The notes below the pieces were generated by a model, which was given only the letters and a program-made list of their open reading frames with translations, made no database searches and was not told the origin of the DNA. Below are positions 9,530 to 24,500 of a DNA stretch of 64,000 nt, piece after piece. The DNA is from Fragum whitleyi. Taxonomy: Eukaryota > Mollusca > Bivalvia > Cardiida > Cardiidae. Both the position numbers and the translations under genes were made by a program. The stretch lies in contig OX411556.1 in the NCBI GenBank assembly GCA_948146395.1, forward strand, positions 4,749,083 to 4,813,082. Reading direction: 5' to 3'. Position 1 is the first letter of the stretch; every line of letters begins with the position of its first letter.

Positions 9530-12500
9530 GTAAGTTATATTAACCGTTTCGTGATAAAAAATATTTCAAAATATGAACTGTATATTCAGTTTTATATGAA
9601 TTAGTATAGGGGCGTTAATTGATTGCCTGTGGCACCAGGTTAAACTATTCTACTATATAGGGTTAATTCACGTTTTAGATGGCATTAACATGTGCAGAGA
9701 CACGAAAAATTCTTTAACGTTTAAAGCATTTTGACGATCTCTGCTAATGTTAACGCCCGAAAAAGCGTGATTTGACGCTACTATTGCATAAAAAGATAGA
9801 TAAGAATAAAAAAAAATCGTTTCATAGAAACGATATAAAACCAGGTACCAACCTACTTATATGCCGTCATGCATTACACTGTCCATCTGGTTTATACCGA
9901 CGTTGCTTGGTTAATTTATGACGTCACACAATTTTACGCGGGATTTAGAGCAACGTCTTTAGGTATGCTCTATAATAATGCTAGTCAAGGAAACTGATAA
10001 AGTGTATAGGCCCAAATCGAGGATATTTAAGTGAAAAAAAGCGGGCGTTAACGGCTCGTGAATTTACTTATTAAACGTTTTCTCTCGTTAACGCCCGGAT
10101 TTTGTTCGTTAACGTATGCCTATAACGACCCGACAATGCACATTTATGCAATAAGTGATGTTAAATTATTACTCCTGGTGCCGTTTATGGACAACGCTTA
10201 GACATAATTCCCTTTTGTTCATAGAAAAACCTAAGACAACCGATTAGTAGGCATAGCGCAATTCAAAACAGAAAAAAAAAATATCGCAAAGAATGCCACT
10301 ATTGCCTATGTAAAAAAAAATCTGCAGAGATTATACCACTTTCTTTAATTGTCCTGACTTCTTTCTTATAATTTAGAATTGACATCTTCTGTTGAAATGT
10401 GTTATGTTTTCAAATGACACTATTTTTATTCGATTGCAAGGAAAGGTAAATCTGGAAATACTTAACGATTTTACAAAATGAATTTAGTTTAACGATGGAG
10501 TAATATCCTCTTTGCGATAAAAATTCACAAATCCACATTTAAAGCAAGTTGAAAAGCTATATTTCAATCCACAACGATATTACTAAAATGGTAATCGTGG
10601 CAGGTTGGGAAGGGGGAGTTTATCCAGACAATTTTCTAAATATTCGTACCCAAGAGTGTAATAAATTCAGGTGTGGATAGCCAATATCAATACACTTACA
10701 TCTTTCTTCCTACTATGGCTACAAAATGAGCATCTTAAAAACAAAACCATTAAGTAAAAAACTGTTTTGCCATTAGACGAAGGTAATGACACTAAATACA
10801 TTATTCAAAAGTTCAAAGCGGCCATCTTACATTTCTCCTCTTTTCATACATTTTTTGCTTTTGTATGAAAATACGGACTAAACCTTTTGAACGAATGGAC
10901 ATTGGGTCATCATCTGGGTCGATTGTTTTATAAAAACATACATGGTGAAGTTTTCAACAATGAATCAAATGCCAGTACCCTCAAATTGAAAAGTCACAAA
11001 AATGATAGTTTTAGGAGAAAATGAAAAATTTCGATTCGTGAAAAAGCCAAAGCCTTTCAATTAAACGGAATGAAATCAAGAGCGTAACAACTGTGGACTT
11101 GAAAGTAAATTTAAGTTAAATTGTCGCAACATTCGGCACATTTCTTATTATAATGAAAAATTCCTCTCCCACAAATGTTAACTTTTACATCGAGGGGTCT
11201 CTTAAATTTGTTATTTTTTAGGAACTCTTTATTGGATTTCTTTGTTGCTTTTTACCTGTTAACTTCATAAATTTTTGGCTACATGTTTCTAGTAAAACCG
11301 GTTTGAAACCACGTATCATTTACTACCTATAACAAAAAGAGTAAGTGGCCGCTTTTTAGTTTTGAGGAGTGTACATACAATGCATTTTGGAAAAAATACT
11401 ATTGTAGTCACCAGAGGGTATTCGACTTAAACCCTCCCGCATTCGAAAAAAAATAGTGTTGGTCGTATTTGTATTATTTATTAAAACTTTAGACGACTTA
11501 TTGGTTTAAAACCCTGGATGTTAGGTCAAAATTCAATATCTTATTCTCTGAACTTTGACGACTATATAAACGGTAAAGGTTCATGTAAAGAGTTTTAGAC
11601 CAAATATTTAAGGCAATTCATTAGCCAAGAAAAAGCACTAATATCAGGTATATTATATATCAAAATGAAGCTATTCATGAGCACAAGCAGTTGGGCAACA
11701 TTAGACCGCCATAGCTATAGCGGTATAGCCAAAATATTGTGGAAAATGGTCATTTTGTACAGAACAAGCAACTGCATGAGGGTTGCATAAATTTGCCCCG
11801 TATTTTAACAAAGTACAGTCTAAAGTACCATCCAGGTAGTGCTACAACCGTTGATATAAATCTCTGTCTCAAAAGGCTCTCTTCAAACAACAAATTTCCA
11901 TTTATGATGTCAATATACTTGTCAAACCGGTTTGGTCCGTTTTCAAAATAGATGTAAGGTATGGTGCAACATCACACCATAATATTGTGAAATATTTTCT
12001 GCGATTCATTTCAAATCATAGTTTTTTTTAATTCAATGATCTACAATATTACTATATATTTATCATTCTGTGAAATAGAAATTGATATATTGCTAAACAA
12101 CCTTACAGGTATATAAACAATAAATGTCTATTAATGTTGTGATAACACACCATATCCTAAAAAGATCTGCACGTTTTCAAAATTAGAATGACATATATTA
12201 CATATGTCTTTATAAAATAAGTCAAAATAAATTGCTTGTATAACAACGTTTTGGGGCTCAGATTTATACCAATGGTTGTAGCACTACCTGGATGGTACTT
12301 TAGGCTAGACTTTGTTAAAATATGAGCCAATTTTATCCAACAGTCATGCAGTTGCTTGTTCTGTACAAAATGACCCTTTTCCACTATGTTTTGGCTATAC
12401 CGCTATAGTTATAATAGTCTTATGTTTTTCAACTGCTTGTGCTCATAAATAGCTTCATATTGATATATCATATTCCTGGACATACTGATTTTTCTTGGCA

Positions 12501-15500
12501 AATGAATGCCCTTAAAATTTGGTCTCAAACACTTTACATGAACCTTAATAAGCAGTATAGGAAGATATTTAGCTTGTCATTGTTTTAATGTCATTAAATG
12601 GGTTACGACAAAAATATTATAGCGTGGGCTTTTTTTGAAAACATTTATAGGACAAATGCAAGCAAGAAGGCGGCAGGTTAGTTGAGCCTCGGACACGGTC
12701 TACATACGAACAGATCAAGGCTTACATAGTTCGAAATAAAGGTAATGTTGACAAAAGTATTTTCTTAACATTTAAGAATGAAAACCGTGGCGAAACAAAA
12801 TATTTTATTGAACAATATGATAGCCCAAAATCAATTACAATGACTGTAAGTTTCTCTTAGCATGAAACGCTTAGACATAGCTACAGTTAAGAACATTGTG
12901 AAATTGACAAGAAGAAAGATAATGGAAATCTTACACAGAAATGAAAAGCAAAATCTTTGAAATTATCTGGAACAGGCAGACAATTTTCATATTTGGTAAG
13001 TTGCATTATCTAGTATCCCCAAAACCAAAAGGCATGCAGTTTTCATATTCGGTATACAACAATATCAATTTGACATTAATCAAATTTCTTCATACAGTTA
13101 ACATGGATACAAATGTAGCTCGGGCGCTTCACTTGTAACATAAACGTAACAAAAAAAAAGAAACATACTCCTTAGTCTTTTTTGAATGTCTCACAGTGAC
13201 TATAAGCCAACTCTATTGATATATGCTAGTATGACCCAGCCCTATTGAAATGAGTCCGGGCTAGTGCGTCTGTCCTCACCGGTGTTGGTCACATACTCAT
13301 TTTGAGCAATCGAAAGATCAATTTTGATGTTGTTTGTTACTCAGTCACACCCATTCTTTAGTATTTATGTGAAAAAAAAATGTGTTAACATTTTCATCAA
13401 ACCGGGTATGCCACAACAATCGACAAAATGCAGAATTCGGACTATGGACATGCATAGACTTTGTTTCTTTGGTTCGGTTACTCGGGACTATATGGGAGAT
13501 TTCAAATCTCACTAACAATTCTCACCATAAGTTACCGGGATATTCCACTACAGACTATAAAGGTCGTACTTTAGAGGGTTTTGTAACTAGGCATAATCTT
13601 ATTTTATTGAATGATAAGTCTAAAATTTATCTTCATCCTGCAAGTGGAAATTGTTCACCACCAGATTTGACTATTCTAAAATTTTTCCTGATTTTTCAAG
13701 AAAAGTAGTTTCTGACCTTTCATGGTACTGACCATTTCCCCATTCTGATCTCCGACATGAGACCGTTGGAAACTCCTTATGGCTAATTAAGGACTTTTTA
13801 GAAACACACGTGAACTGACGATAAATCCAGAAGCCTTTGATGGATGTGAAAACACTGCAGAATTATGTACAACTTTATTTTTTTCTCCTGTAGAAAAAGA
13901 TATTCGATAAACTTCGCCTGATACAAAAAATCCAAATAAGCAATGGTTTAACGAAGATTGCGAAAAGGCTATAGTTGAGTGAAAACATGCTCTTGGACCA
14001 TTTTGCTTAAGGCCTTTAAAGGAAAATCTTTACAAATTCAAAGTTGCTCATGCAAAAGCACGTCGAACTTTAAAACAAAGTTAGCGTTCATCTTGGAGAC
14101 TGTATGTTTCTAGATATAATTCTAGATCATCTGCCAAAAAGACTTTGAACATGATACGAAAAATTAGTAGGAAGAATACATTACTCATGCTTGGTCGTCT
14201 TAAAACGAATGACGATAACACAGTTCCTTCCAAACATTACATTGCAAATGTCTTATAAGACACGCTTGCCTATTAATCTTCCTCTACTTATTATTCACCA
14301 ACGTTTAAGAATTTTGAAAAGTGAAAAAAGAAAAGTCTAAACTTAGTTTTAATTCCAAAAATATGGAACACTATAACAGAGTTGAAGGAGTTGAAAAAAC
14401 TTTTAAAAAGAGTCACAACACTGCTGTCGGGTCAGATGTTATTCCTTATCAATTCGTGAAACGTTTGCCGTCTCGTTCCCCTCATTGCTTACTTGACATT
14501 CATAATCAGGCACGGAAAACGGGAAGCATTCCAGCCTCTTGGCGGAAGCTACCGTTATTCCAATACATAAACCAGGTAAAGCTTCCACTAATCCATCAAG
14601 TTATCGCCCTATAGCTTTCACTAGTTGTCTTTACAAAAACATGGAAAGAATGGTTAATGGTCTTGTCTGGTTTCTTGAAAAGAACCACCTTATTATGCAA
14701 TTCCAAAGTGACTTTCGTAAACAGAGAAGCACTCTTGAGCATCTTGTTTGCTTCGAGACATTTATTCAGGATTTCTTTATAAGGAAGGAACGCGTTGTTT
14801 CTTCCTTTTCGATCTCGAAAGTGCGTATGACACCTCTAGGAAGCATGGAATTATGAACGACCTTTTTTTATTTCGGTATTCGAGGTCGCCTTGCCTTTTC
14901 CATCGAAGGTTTTTTGGAATTACGTCAGTTTGAGTCCGTGTTTGAGATACTTTATTTGATCCTCATGAACAAGAAATGGATGTTCCCTATGGAAGTATTT
15001 ATCGGTGACACTATTTAGTGTCAAAGTGAACAACATCGTTGAAACTGTTTGCACTCGTGAGGAATGTTTTCTCTACGTTGATGACTTTTTTTTATCTGTT
15101 ACAGATCAAAACACATGTATACAGTTGAAAGACAGTTGCAAGCTGTCTTGAACAGTCTTTCAAAATGGTACAATGAAAACGGCTTCAAGTTTTCGAAGAC
15201 AAAAACTAAATGTATGCGTTTTTGTCAATCGAGAAAAATGCACCTTGATCCAGATATATAGTTGGACGGAGTGCCGATTGAAGTTGCCAAAGAATTAAAA
15301 TTCTTAGGACTACTTTTTGACTATAAACCTCTGTTTATTCCACATATTGGCAATTTGAAAAATAGATGAAAAAAAGCATTGAATCCTGTACGTGATGTAT
15401 CCAGTATGGATTGGGGAGCAGATAAAAAGGTTTTATTGCGCCTTTATAGGTTACTTGTTAGATCAAAGCTAGATTATGACAGTGTTCTTTATTGTTCTGC

Positions 15501-18500
15501 ACGCACTTCATATCTTCGCACTCGATCATATGATCGCAGAACGTTTTTCTCGTTATATATTTTACACAGATTCTATGTCAATCATGCAAGGATTAGCGCA
15601 CCAGTAAACTGACAATCCTGTTATCGTAAGGCTACTTGATGAAATAGTTCAGCTTTATTATGTTGCTCTCGCTTCCAAGCCACATTGGTATTCATGGTAA
15701 TGAAGAGGCAGTAAGGCTGCTGGGTGGCAGTATCTTTTAGAGTATCTTTTACTGATTATAATCCTTTAATTCATGGCTTTATTCAGGATGTCTGATTTGT
15801 TGGAATGACCCTCATAACCAAAATTACAAATTATTTGCTATCGAGCAATACATAGTTGATAGGTTACCAGGTTATAGGTTAACCGTTGAAAGGAACTTAG
15901 TTTGATTCGTTTACGCATTGGCCATACCCACTTTACTCATTCATACCTTTTGAGAGCAGATGAGATGCCAATGAGCATTCCATGCAATGCACTTCTTATT
16001 GTTAAGAATATTTTTAAAGAATGTACCGATTTCGCTTCTATCAGAGATTGATATTTTAGAATAGTTGGTATGAGGCACCTTTTTGACTACGTTAAGTAGA
16101 ACTTAAATCTGACTTTTTAAAGGTTATTCATTTATTCAGCAAGATATGAGTTTAGTGTGAATTGAGGGTATTTCTTTGATTTTTCAACGTTTATAATGAA
16201 TCGTTTTATGCTGTTATGATTTATTTTTATTATATGCTTATTTGAATGAGCTTCTTTTACAATTATTCTTGATTATTCATTTATTTTTTTCAAATGTTTT
16301 ATACAGACTTTTTGTGCGCAACATGACCATTGTTGTCTACGGGTCATAATACACCATTCATTCATTTCAAGTTTAATTATGGTAACAAAGAGGGAAATTT
16401 TCCTGTCGTCAATCACGTGGCTGACAGTTTTCCTATTTGATATAACATATTTCTGAAGTCAAATTGAGCTTCTTCCGGGGGGACATTTAACATAGAAGCA
16501 AAGGCGATTGTCTTCAAACGTCATCGTCTTACTTGGGCTTTGTCTAGGCTTATACTAATAATATCTAATTAGAATATATTTCAATCATAGTCTTTCCAGA
16601 ATTCCGTTTAGGTTATTTATGTTTTCTATGTATTCCAATTCTTCATTCCAAGCACTCACTCAAACCATTAAAAAATGTTCCAAAGTCAGCAGCTTCATTC
16701 ACAATTGAAATCATTAAAGAATTAACGATTTCTCTGCCATTATTGAATTTTGTAAGCCTTCTATGCGTTCATGTAGACATAGAGAACTATTCATAGAACT
16801 TAATGCATAATTCCATAAAAGGGAGGTGATAAATATCATTCTGAACAAAATAAGTGATGCAGGCTTACCTCCCTTTAATTTCACTCAACCCTCGCTCCAC
16901 GAATTCATTTGATTTCATTCCAAAATCATTCCAAATCATACACCTTGACAATTTTACGATGTTCTTAACTGTATCTCTACGTGGACAATATCTCTAGCAC
17001 CGATTGATTTGAATCTTGGCATTTGTCTATCCATTATTACACCTGATATATCTGTGGATAATTTGCCAAATGTTGATTTTGACGTTTGAAATAAGCATAT
17101 CAATGAAGTATCTGCATTCACAAAAGAAACAATGCGCACCTTGGTTAAAATTTAAAGGAAAAATAACTATTAGATAATTTTTATACATTTAATTGTGTTT
17201 AAGTATTATCTTAAATATCTCAATGAACTGGCACCCATTAACTGCCGTCAGTGCTCGAGTATTCACGCAGCGCAATTCAATTTTGGAGCACCGTTTTATT
17301 TGCAACATTCGTATTCTAAGTCAACAAAAAAAGTCGCTGTAGTTCAGTGAGAACATACGCTTTCCCGTAATAGACTAAGTCGTCGGATCGAGTTCAATAA
17401 TCTAAAGGGGAAGCATATTTTAAATATCGAAATTATCATAAATGTTTTTAGCTCTCAAAGTGTTCAACGTGGGCTTTTGTGATCACTCACTGCCGCAGTC
17501 CGTCCGTCTGTCAATCCGTCTGTCCGTGTGCAATTTTCTTCTCCCTCTGAACTAGGCCAATGAACCCGAAACTTGGAAAGGATGCTCTTTAAGTAAAGCT
17601 GTACCAAAGTTGTTAAAAGAATTAAATTCCGTCGAAAATCTTAGGAAAGATTCTTTTCCTCCACAACAACTTGGCCAATCCAGCTGAAACTTGATAGGGA
17701 TATTCTTTAGGTGAGGCTGTATCAAAGATGTTGAAGAATTAATTCCATCAAAACTTTGAATTTCATGGTAACGGAAAGGCCGAAAATTGCCGAAAATCTT
17801 AAAACAATTTCTTCTCCTCCTGAACCACTTGACCAATCAAGCTGAAGTTTGGTAAGGATGTCCTTAAGGTGAAGCTTTATCAATTTTTTTCAAAATAACT
17901 CAATTCCACCAAAAGAACTCTGGTTTCCATGGTAACGGAAAGGCCAAAAACTATACCATTTGGCCAAGAAATCTTAAACTTCTGATTATTCTTAGAATAG
18001 AGCCTTGCTTAATTTGTTTTAAGAATTTAATTCCATCAATAACTCTTGTTGCCATGGTAACAGAGCGGTTGGAAATTTACTAAATTATTTTATAAAAAAT
18101 CAAATTCAGTAGGACGAAAGCAAAGTCTGTTTCTTTCACAACCACCCAAAACGTATAGTGGAAGCATATTGACCTGAACCTGGCCTTTGTGATTTAAATA
18201 AATTGGATGCCGGTCGTTTTCTTTCAGCAAAATATGACTTACCCGCGAAATTCAATCGTAAAGTTGGAGTGCACGTGCTTGCTCTGTTAACCTGTTATCG
18301 CCCATGCTTTTCACTGTAACGGCGATATTGTGTCACCCTCATGAACTAGTGAATCAATACATAAATTGAGTCTCCTATTTGATATTCGTTAGATGTGGGT
18401 GAGAAAAATACAAATTTTCATTTCTTTAAAAAGCAATGTATGTTTTTTGAATGATAGGAAAATTTTATCCCCTCTCTTAGTCGCACATATGTAGAAACAA

Positions 18501-21500
18501 TTGTTTATGAAATTGGATTGTCTGCTCCATGACTAGCGCCCTGTATATATGAAATCTAATAAGTCAACGTATACCTGTATTTTGTACAGTGTAACGGAAT
18601 GTCCATGTTTGGTCGTCACGTGCCGAAGTATCTTCGTAATTGTATTCAGTTGTTTTTTTTTTTTTCTGCATAAAGGTCAGGTTCAAGTTAATATGCGCCC
18701 TTATACATGAAACAATCTCTAACATAGTCTAACTAATTCATGGTCCTCTTTTTTTGCTTTGGTAGTTAGTTTGTTTGTTGTTGTCTTCGATTATCTCAAA
18801 AAAGTTATTTATTTTTTGTGAGTTGCAATTAAAACTGCGTTATTCTTTATTGTCCAATTTTAGGTGTTTGCTATTACGAATACCAATCGGCTGATCGGCT
18901 GAAAAATGTCCTCCATTGCCGTAATAAAAACATAATTAAGTAAACTCGAAATGAATTTGTGCAATTTGGAGATCAGAAAAAAAGATAAACTTAGAGATAT
19001 AGTATAACTCTATGATATACTAAAATGAGAAACAGTACATCCTCAAAACGATCGTGGTCTTTACTTGTTGCCGTTAAAAAAGCATTCTGAAAGGCTAACC
19101 ACCCTTTTCATTTAATGAAATGAACTTTTAATTGTTTTCTTTATTAATTTGCAGAATTGTTTCTTTTTGGGCTTATTTTTTTCGAATTCAAATGTTTTGA
19201 AACTATACCGGCAACTTATATATTTGTTAAATTTAGGGATTTGGTATGCAAACCACGGGGTACAAAATGCTCATAAACACCTCATCTGTATTTTGTTGGT
19301 CCAGTTGATGTCATCAAAGTAATTTCTTTATGCAAAGTTTCATTGAAATTAGTCGCATTTTTTAAAACTGGATATTGTTTTAGGATTTCATGTTGAAAAA
19401 GGCCCCCCGCCCTACCATGACCATATTTGTTGATTAATCGAATTTTTGCAAGCAATTTCCGAGAAGGGTCAACCTTAGAATAATCTAGCAAAATTTCATT
19501 CAAATTGGCCAAATGGTTGAGGAGGAAATGTCTGTCAAAGATTTGACAGTGAAACGCGATGTTTGTAAAAAACAAATGCCCCCATAAAGACATTTTTATG
19601 TTAACTTTGATAGACGACCTTGAACTTTAAACATGATCTTGACCTTGATATCCACAGATGTACATCACTGCATCAAGCAAATTATGAGGCTTGTATCTTA
19701 AATAGGCTTGTATTAATTTTCAATGTAAAGTTTTTTTTAAAAAGTGTGACCTTGACAGTTGACCTTGACCTTATCACATGATCTTGACATTGGTATCTAG
19801 AGATACACATTATTGTTAACTATCGACATGCCAAAATTTAGCCTTGAACCTTAAATAGGCTCGATGGTATTGGTAATGATATTTTTTTGTTTAGTTTTTA
19901 GAAGTTTGACCTTGAAAGATAACCTTGAAATTGACATATAACCTAAGCCTTAGTATTTGCCAATGCAGATCATTGAGAACTTAATTATGTAAAAACAAAA
20001 TAGGCTTGTATCTTGAATAGGCTTGAATTGATTGATTGAATGGGGTTTAACGGTTTTACGCTGCTTGCAACATTATTGCAGTTATATCGCGGTGGATGGA
20101 GCACCTAACAATGTTGTACAACCACAACATCCTTTTCTAGCCACCAGCTGCTATCTCACATAGGTCTACGATTATTTACCCATTGAATAGGCTTGAAAAA
20201 TTGGCAATATTAAGTTTTTTGTCGTTTTTTTTAGTAATTCTACCTTGACAGATGACCTTGAAATTGCCAAATGACCTTGTCTTTGGTATCAGCAGATTTG
20301 ATTCATCTAGGTATACTCTCATGCAGAATATAAGGCTTGTATCTATAATAGGCTTTCAGATAAATTTGCAATTTTCAGATTTGCTGACAGACTGACTGAC
20401 AGACAGAAAATGGTACAATTCCCCCCCCCCCCCGAAAGATGATGATCTTTTGGTACTGAGCATATTAAAAATTCTATAACCATACTTACTGGCCAATCAA
20501 AATTTCACAAGTTTTGCAGTCGGACAGACAGACGGGCAATGGTGAACCCATATGCCCGCCCATCTGTAGATGCGGGGCTTTAAAAGATCTGACCTGTCAC
20601 ACCTTTATTCATATGCAATCAGAATTTTGAGAACACCTTTTTAAAAGGATCAGCAAAGGACAAACGACGAATTCAGGGTGATCATAGCAGATTCCTTTTG
20701 ACGTTTTGTGCTCATGTGAGCTTTTGGATAAATTTACTCATTTGCTTTAAGGTAGTGGACCAATAACAGCTTCGCAACATTTCGTAACTCATGATCTTTC
20801 ACAATGTTGACCGAGGTTTCAAAATGAAAATCATAAGGAAACCTCGGTTAACATTGTTAAAGTTTATTACTCCAGAAAAGTTCCACTATTATGGGTCCAC
20901 TTCCTTATAGGAAATGAATAAAATTATCATAAGAATGAAACTTTTCTCTGCACTTTTGAAAAATACATTGATTCATACACACTGATACTTTCTGAGATCA
21001 TGTACAAAAAGGCATTGTTTTGTTTGTTTGAATTGGGTTTAACTTGGCGATTAACATTCTTTTAATAAAAAAGGCCTTGGATATCATGGTTGTACTTGTC
21101 TTAGGGAAACCAAGACTCTATTTTGAGGTGCTTCAGCCGCCGCAATATATCTGAAGGATTGTTGAAAGCAGCATAAACCCTGTTCAAACAAACAAAAAAA
21201 AGTAGCTGTTCTCCAGAGTTTTCATCCAAATATTTTCTAAAAAAAATCAAAGATTATTCCATAACTATAGAATGGGCGGGCATATGGGTTTACCATTGTC
21301 CATCTGTCTGTCCGACTGCAAACCTTAATAAAAAAAACTAAATTTTGCCAATTACTTCAAAGCTACTCAAGTGCAAACACAGCTTACTTCAATATGAGAT
21401 ATTTTTTTTATTTCTGAAGGTAATTGAACCCTGGCCTCTCAACACTAGAATTGACGTCCAATGATTATTTTATTCAAAGCATCGAATCTCACATTTCTCC

Positions 21501-24500
21501 ATTAAACAAATGGTGAAACCTGACAATATTTTCAAATTTTGTAGTCACTGGTCAAAGGTTTGGGGTACCTATTTATGCTTATAAATGGTCTCTCCAAAAA
21601 ATGATGCGCACATCCACTAAAATTTATATAGTGCAGAATTATTCTATTGTTATTTTTGACCAAACATTATAATAATTTTCGGGACTTTTCAACAAGTTTG
21701 GTATTAGTTCTTCCCACAATCAATCACTTTGTCCGTGAACAAGTTATCTGGGAAAATCTCAAAAAGTACTTGATTTGAACTCAGAACTCCTTGGTAACTT
21801 GTACTCAGGCATTTTACCTTAAACTACGAGTGACTTTCAATTTTATCCGGATTAGGTCAATTAATCATCACTTATTTATCGCTATTTGAAAAAAAGTATA
21901 CTCATTTCAACGGGACACTTTATATGATCAAACTTGCCAAAGCCTGAAGCAGTTAGACGGTGTATATTCATTTCACACGCAAACAAAAATACATGGGTAT
22001 CAGGTGTAGGCGCACACTACATGACGCTAGTGCTGGTGTCGAGAATTGAGACATTTGATGTTATATATTTTAGTTTGTCAATGCTTGTTTTTTGTGGAAG
22101 AAGGATGCATTCAGTGTGTCTGTAATTAAGCTATGTTTTTATGGTTGGTATAAAGGTAAAATCGAATGGTGCAAAATCAAAGTTCTCAGAAAGGTACCCA
22201 TAGGAAATAGCCTATATCTTCCATAGACTCGGCAATTGACGTTTCTACAGTTGCTTGGATAAGTTTCTCTCTGTCCGTTCTTCCTCTTATCATACGGGAT
22301 ACGGAAGCGGCTTCACCGATAAAAATAAAGCATTTTTAAGAATGCGACATTCCCTTTCAGCGTGACAAGCATTTGATATATGTCTTTCGATTTTTTTTTA
22401 GTTCGAATGGAATAATTAAAAGATCAAAATTCCGAGCATTCAGTAGACGTCGTCTAGAAGGTTCCGAAACACTTACCCCGCTACATTTTAAACGAACCTT
22501 ATCGAAAAAGTTTAAAATCAATTTACTTCAAATTAAGGCTATGCATTTGTTATACTTATTCAAGCAACTAATCTAATTTTATTTTTTCAACAGTTAGAAA
22601 AGAAAGATGATCTACAAACGAAGACCAAATATATGAATAACTTATCTGCTGCGCCGGTTACTCGTTACCTTGGTATTTTATATGACAGATGCGCGCGCGC
22701 TATATTTGATAACTATATTGATTTGACATAACCAGATGTTGATTGAATTCCGACAGCAACTGATACCAAATTTAGTTTAATTGCTTCACAAATAAAATTT
22801 TGAGAGTCAAAATCCGGTTAATTTTTTTATCAACCCTCGTTCACAGGTTACTTAAAACCAAATACCAGATTGGCGACACCTGAAGGGTTTCGCGGGAGAG
22901 AAATGAGAGAAGATTAATTGAAATTGATGAACAGGTCAGGTCCAAAGTGGATTCATATATACATGTAATTTGGTTTTAATTTAATACTCCCATGAAATTA
23001 AAAATATGTTCTCCTCATGCCTTATAATTTGATATCATGGGGCAAAGATTTTTCCTCAATGAAATCAGTGACTCTAAATATACTTAAATATATGTATATT
23101 TAGGGTCTGTTTTAAAATACAAGAGTGGCGACACCTGAAGGGTTTCATGGGAAAGATTGATTATAACAAAAATCATATTTTTTCCTTTCAAAATAATCCG
23201 CAGAGTTGGAAGGTGGAGGTTGGGAGATATTGGGACTCGGGAGATATATCCACAGACAGCTGGGGATGATACCATACGTTGACATTAGGTAGCATGAAAT
23301 AAACAAGATGTGTTCATACAACAGTACATTTTGTATTTTCCATTTTTAAAATTTCTCCGTGAGCTTGACGGAGCCGAAAGTTTACAAGAGAACTGAGTTG
23401 GCTGTGGACAACATAGCTCGTCCAAACGGCATGTCATAAACAGCACTTGACTAAAGATAAAAGTTCAAGAATATTTTTTTTATATTCTTAAGTCAATAAT
23501 CTAATTAATAACAGTCTGTTTTAGAAGTAAAAAAAATGAAACAGTTTTGTTTTAGGTACATGTACAAGGTTAGGCAAAATGAAAACCTACAGCCTGATGA
23601 AGTTACTAATGGAATTTCATTGTATTAGCAACGTTCAGCAGCAACATATGCTGACAGCCAGAATATTATGTAGTAAGACCTGAACTATCTATCGAGTGCA
23701 TGGTGAAGAATTTGGTCAGACTTTGCAACTGCACAGGTTGACCAAAGTCTTTGCTATGCCCATATTTAAAATTGTTGGAAATGTCGCGCTCAGGCTCAAA
23801 TATAAGGTTGATAATTTAATCAGTGCATTTATGAAGTATAATAGTCTGAGCTTTAAGCATTCAGAAAATATATGCAAGTTTAAAGACATATTTTAAAGCT
23901 TCAAAAGTCAAGGCCAAGGTCACAAGGTTAAGAGACTTGATCACAGGAGGCAGATATTATCAACTGTATGTTATGACCTTGGCACATAAGAAGACACCTT
24001 GAAAAATAGTGAAAACAGCTGTTCTACTTTTGACTGAAAATTCTACATTTAAGAGTTGAAAAGAGTATTCTTTGGTTTCATTGAAATATGAAACTTAAAA
24101 CCTAATCACACTGTATGAAAGCGCAAATTTGCTAAATTATATTCAGGTATATAACACTATGTACTGAGTGTCTGTAGTGAAGACTCTGGGTAGGTCGCTT
24201 TGGTCCCGTTTCAATATGATACAGTTAATAACATCTTGAAATTGGCACTGATTTCGAGCAAAACATTCTAAATCCCTAGCTCAGCGCTCCATTCATTTCA
24301 AACAATTAACCCCACCAATTTGAAACGCTCTGACATCGTTGAAAAAACACTTTTCAAAAATCGTACAACAGAATAATTTTCATGTAAATTGAAAAAATCA
24401 TTCTGTGACTTTTAAATTGATCTTATGATTGAGGAGAGCTAGATGTCTGTCATGGTTTCATAGTGGAAAATTGCCAGGCTAATCAAAATATGAAGTTTGA

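Larger units (their letters stand above)
20513..21322. repeat. Inverted ~50-bp pair bracketing 0.7 kb
   Basis: The block 20513-20563 (CAGTCGGACAGACAGACGGG and on to CCCATATGCCCGCC) is repeated in reverse complement at 21272-21322 with only a few differences. The left copy is the end of the composite repeat at 19280-20565. The right copy may be the end of an oppositely oriented relative whose body has been lost. Confidence 0.75.
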
